Part shown: positions 61,986 through 64,000 of the stretch, one piece after another | Position numbering within the stretch: position 1 is the first letter of the stretch | How the letters are laid out: every line of letters begins with the position of its first letter | From: Brettanomyces bruxellensis | Taxonomy: Eukaryota > Ascomycota > Pichiomycetes > Pichiales > Pichiaceae | DNA length: 64,000 nucleotides | Direction: 5' to 3' | Assembly: GCF_011074885.1 (NCBI RefSeq) | Contig: NC_054689.1 | Span: forward strand, 1,922,001 to 1,986,000 | Position numbers and translations under genes: made by a program | The notes under the pieces: generated by a model | What the model saw: only the letters and a program-made list of their open reading frames with translations | Database searches by the model: none | Told to the model about the DNA's origin: nothing

Positions 61986-63899
61986 ATGAGTCTCATAGAA
62001 TGTGTGTTTATTGTTGATGAAGAGGATAACCTCATTTTTGAGTACACTGTAAAGCCATCGAGTCCAACATATTCATACGTGCACGAACAATTGTTGAGAA
62101 TAGCGACTGATAATTCCTTTAGCAATACATCTGATTTTTCTACACCTAAATGCATTCACTGCTTTACTTCGGATGCCGTTATTGATAGTGTTCTTGAAAT
62201 TGATTCGAAATGGAGGGTTGCTTGGAATAGGGTTGATAATGTTTACTTAATTGCTGTCGGAAGAATTGCATCACGCTATGTTGATGTTTATAGTGACGAC
62301 GAGGATAATGATGAGGATGAAGACGAAAATGATGTTGATGTTGAGGTTGAGGATGATGACAGCAGCAATAGTAATGATAAATCAGATGCTAATGGAGAAA
62401 ATAGCGAGAAGAGTTATGATGAGGATGCAAGCAATACTTTACAACCGTTAGATGAGCAAGATTCCATCGATGATCAGAACAAAGTAAATGATGGATCTTC
62501 TCCAGTGAATAGTGAGAAGAATATGAATTTGGGATCTGATTCTAATTCTGTATCGAGAAAGCCATTGGTTAGCATGAACATTAATCCGGCTCAATACTTT
62601 GACTTTTTCAAAACTTTTAGTTTTGTTGCAAAGGTGTTCTTAGAAACGAAAAGATTAACACCAGCGAACGTCACTAGATATAGTTATAGGTTGGTGTTCC
62701 TTTTACAGGTTATGATAGACGGCTCATCTCCATATATCACTGATTTGAATCAACTCCGAGAGCTTTTACCAAATGATAGCATTTTTAAAAAGATTTTATC
62801 CACCACAAGGCAGATACAGCAAACAGCCTCCAAGTCAATTCAAACCATGAATCAGATTAATAACTCCTTAGATCGTGGTTTAAATCTCTCTCGTATACGA
62901 AATTCATCAATATTTGAAAAGTCAGGAAATCAGGTGCCATGGAGAGAAGCCAACCTCAAATATACACAGAACGAAATGTTTGTCGATGTTGTTGAAAAGA
63001 TTGATTACATTATTCCAAGATCTGGCTCGATTAACAACACATCAGCATCCATTTTGAATCTTGGATCTGCATACTATGAATTGCCCGGAGTCAATTCGAA
63101 CAGTGCTCCCACCAGAAAGCATAACGGCACCCCGGTCGTTGCTGCAATCAACGGGAAAATTACGTTCAATTCAAGTCTTAGTGGGATGCCAAAAATCCAA
63201 CTGGTACTAGATCTTTCAAGGCATAATATTGGTGTTCCAATGTTTCATCGATGCGTAGATCTTGGAACGTGGACAAATACTGGTCATGTCATCGAATTTA
63301 TTCCTCCAAACGAGAAATTTATATTGATGCAGTACAGATTGAATCTTTTGTCCAATAGTGAGAGGGAAAGTCCTAGAAATCCCTCTTATTACACGGGACT
63401 TGTTAGCACTACATTTTCATCTGGACTCGGATTAGCGAAAAATGTTTTCGTCGTTAATGTGCACACAAATACAGATTCCTCGGTTAAATCTATTAATGAT
63501 CTTGACATTGAAATACGACTGCCCGCCCCAAAAAGTACAGTTAACTGGATTGTTAAGGTTCTGCGAATCACACAGGGTAGTCTAGAGCTTAAGTCGCCTG
63601 GTGAGTATCATTGGGTATTTGATAAGGAAACTCCTCTCGGCATGTCATTCACTCTTAGGGGAGAAATTAAGCGCGAAGGTGAAGAGGATGTTGATCCTAG
63701 TAGTATCCCTGGGTTTGATTCATCAAAAATTACAGCCGTTGAACCTATGTATCTGAAAGTTGGATACCAGAATAAGGGAAGTGTTCCAAGCGGCATCTCA
63801 GTAAAATCACTAAATATTATTTCCGGTCTTCCTGGCAAGGTGAAACCTTACAAAGGTGTCAAATATACAACTCTTACGGGGGATGTTCAAGTGAGGTAA
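61986..63899 (+). CDS. APM3: AP-3 adaptor complex mu subunit
   Basis: A 637-residue clathrin-adaptor mu chain; the yeast Apm3 is 483. The N-terminal longin domain (residues 1-95) starts SLIECVFIVDEEDNLIFEY. An acidic, Asn/Ser-rich insert of about 85 residues (100-185) follows, which accounts for part of the extra length. The linker and mu-homology domain begin near residue 315 with QVPWREANLKYTQNEMFVDV. It then has NGKITFNSSLSGMPKIQLVL and FIPPNEKFILMQYRL, which fit AP-3 rather than AP-1 or AP-2. AP-3 carries cargo from Golgi or endosomes to the vacuole. The frame is intact and the start is the first ATG. Confidence 0.93.
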   Translation: MSLIECVFIVDEEDNLIFEYTVKPSSPTYSYVHEQLLRIATDNSFSNTSDFSTPKCIHCFTSDAVIDSVLEIDSKWRVAWNRVDNVYLIAVGRIASRYVDVYSDDEDNDEDEDENDVDVEVEDDDSSNSNDKSDANGENSEKSYDEDASNTLQPLDEQDSIDDQNKVNDGSSPVNSEKNMNLGSDSNSVSRKPLVSMNINPAQYFDFFKTFSFVAKVFLETKRLTPANVTRYSYRLVFLLQVMIDGSSPYITDLNQLRELLPNDSIFKKILSTTRQIQQTASKSIQTMNQINNSLDRGLNLSRIRNSSIFEKSGNQVPWREANLKYTQNEMFVDVVEKIDYIIPRSGSINNTSASILNLGSAYYELPGVNSNSAPTRKHNGTPVVAAINGKITFNSSLSGMPKIQLVLDLSRHNIGVPMFHRCVDLGTWTNTGHVIEFIPPNEKFILMQYRLNLLSNSERESPRNPSYYTGLVSTTFSSGLGLAKNVFVVNVHTNTDSSVKSINDLDIEIRLPAPKSTVNWIVKVLRITQGSLELKSPGEYHWVFDKETPLGMSFTLRGEIKREGEEDVDPSSIPGFDSSKITAVEPMYLKVGYQNKGSVPSGISVKSLNIISGLPGKVKPYKGVKYTTLTGDVQVR

Positions 63900-64000
63900 T
63901 CAGTTAAGACGCCTTTTATCTAAATGTTTATATACTCAGATCCGAGATGTTCCTGACATCAAATCAAACCGTGGAAAATTCTGTATCTACATTTTAGTAT
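63900..64000. other. APM3 3' flank to window end
   Basis: About 100 bases after the APM3 stop. Nothing identifiable. Confidence 0.5.

Overview
This is a gene-dense, AT-rich stretch of yeast nuclear DNA. It holds about 39 protein-coding genes on both strands, with short spacers and very few introns (two seen). Nearly every recognisable product is a single-copy fungal housekeeping protein. CTG reads as leucine at a conserved position of ATP3, so this is not a CTG-Ser yeast. The intron signals are yeast-like (GTAAGT donors; TACTAAC in ATP3, ACTAAC in the first gene). ATG101 is present, which argues against a close relative of Saccharomyces. I infer a budding yeast outside the Saccharomycetaceae, most likely of the Pichiaceae type (Pichia, Ogataea, Brettanomyces), but I cannot name the species. 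I saw no rRNA, tRNA, CRISPR array, transposon or virus-derived element.

Layout. 1-7.5 kb: a BAR-SH3 gene cut by the window edge, a Zn2Cys6 regulator, a CoA-binding-fold protein, ATG101 and a small unknown gene. 7.5-14.7 kb: YNK1, eIF2A (frame interrupted), ATP3 (one intron) and SES1. 15-24.1 kb: an orphan gene, FAL1, RCF2, SDO1, a steryl ester hydrolase, POC3/IRC25 and an SNG1-type membrane protein. 24.1-38 kb: GEP3, a TPO5/UGA4-type permease, SNU114, EBP2, ERG20, a 59-residue cysteine protein, CBF1, NTA1 and EMC3. 38-50 kb: two mitochondrial-type orphans, GPI12, an ornithine-cyclodeaminase-family gene, NAT4, HIS5, SPE3, YSA1 and SUS1. 50-64 kb: CYC8, an unusually long 2.6 kb upstream region, MOT1, two unknown small genes and APM3.

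The strongest unexplained pattern concerns sequence quality or genome history. In 24.9-37.8 kb, eight recognisable genes (GEP3, permease, SNU114, EBP2, ERG20, CBF1, NTA1, EMC3) are broken by nine frame shifts; only the 59-residue gene among them is whole. Each break is repaired by adding one base, usually in a short homopolymer. A tenth break of the same sign lies in eIF2A. From 38 kb to the end every long gene is open, including the 5.8 kb MOT1. Several broken genes are essential in model yeasts, so a local run of single-base consensus deletions is the simplest reading.

Functional themes are mixed, as expected for yeast gene order: mitochondrial function (ATP3, RCF2, GEP3, two orphans), ribosome and RNA work (SES1, SDO1, EBP2, FAL1, SNU114), transcription (CBF1, SUS1, CYC8, MOT1), and small-molecule metabolism (ERG20, HIS5, SPE3, YNK1, YSA1). 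I found no undescribed multi-gene system. The more novel items are single genes: the 59-residue cysteine protein, an ATG101 without a visible WF finger, and several orphans.
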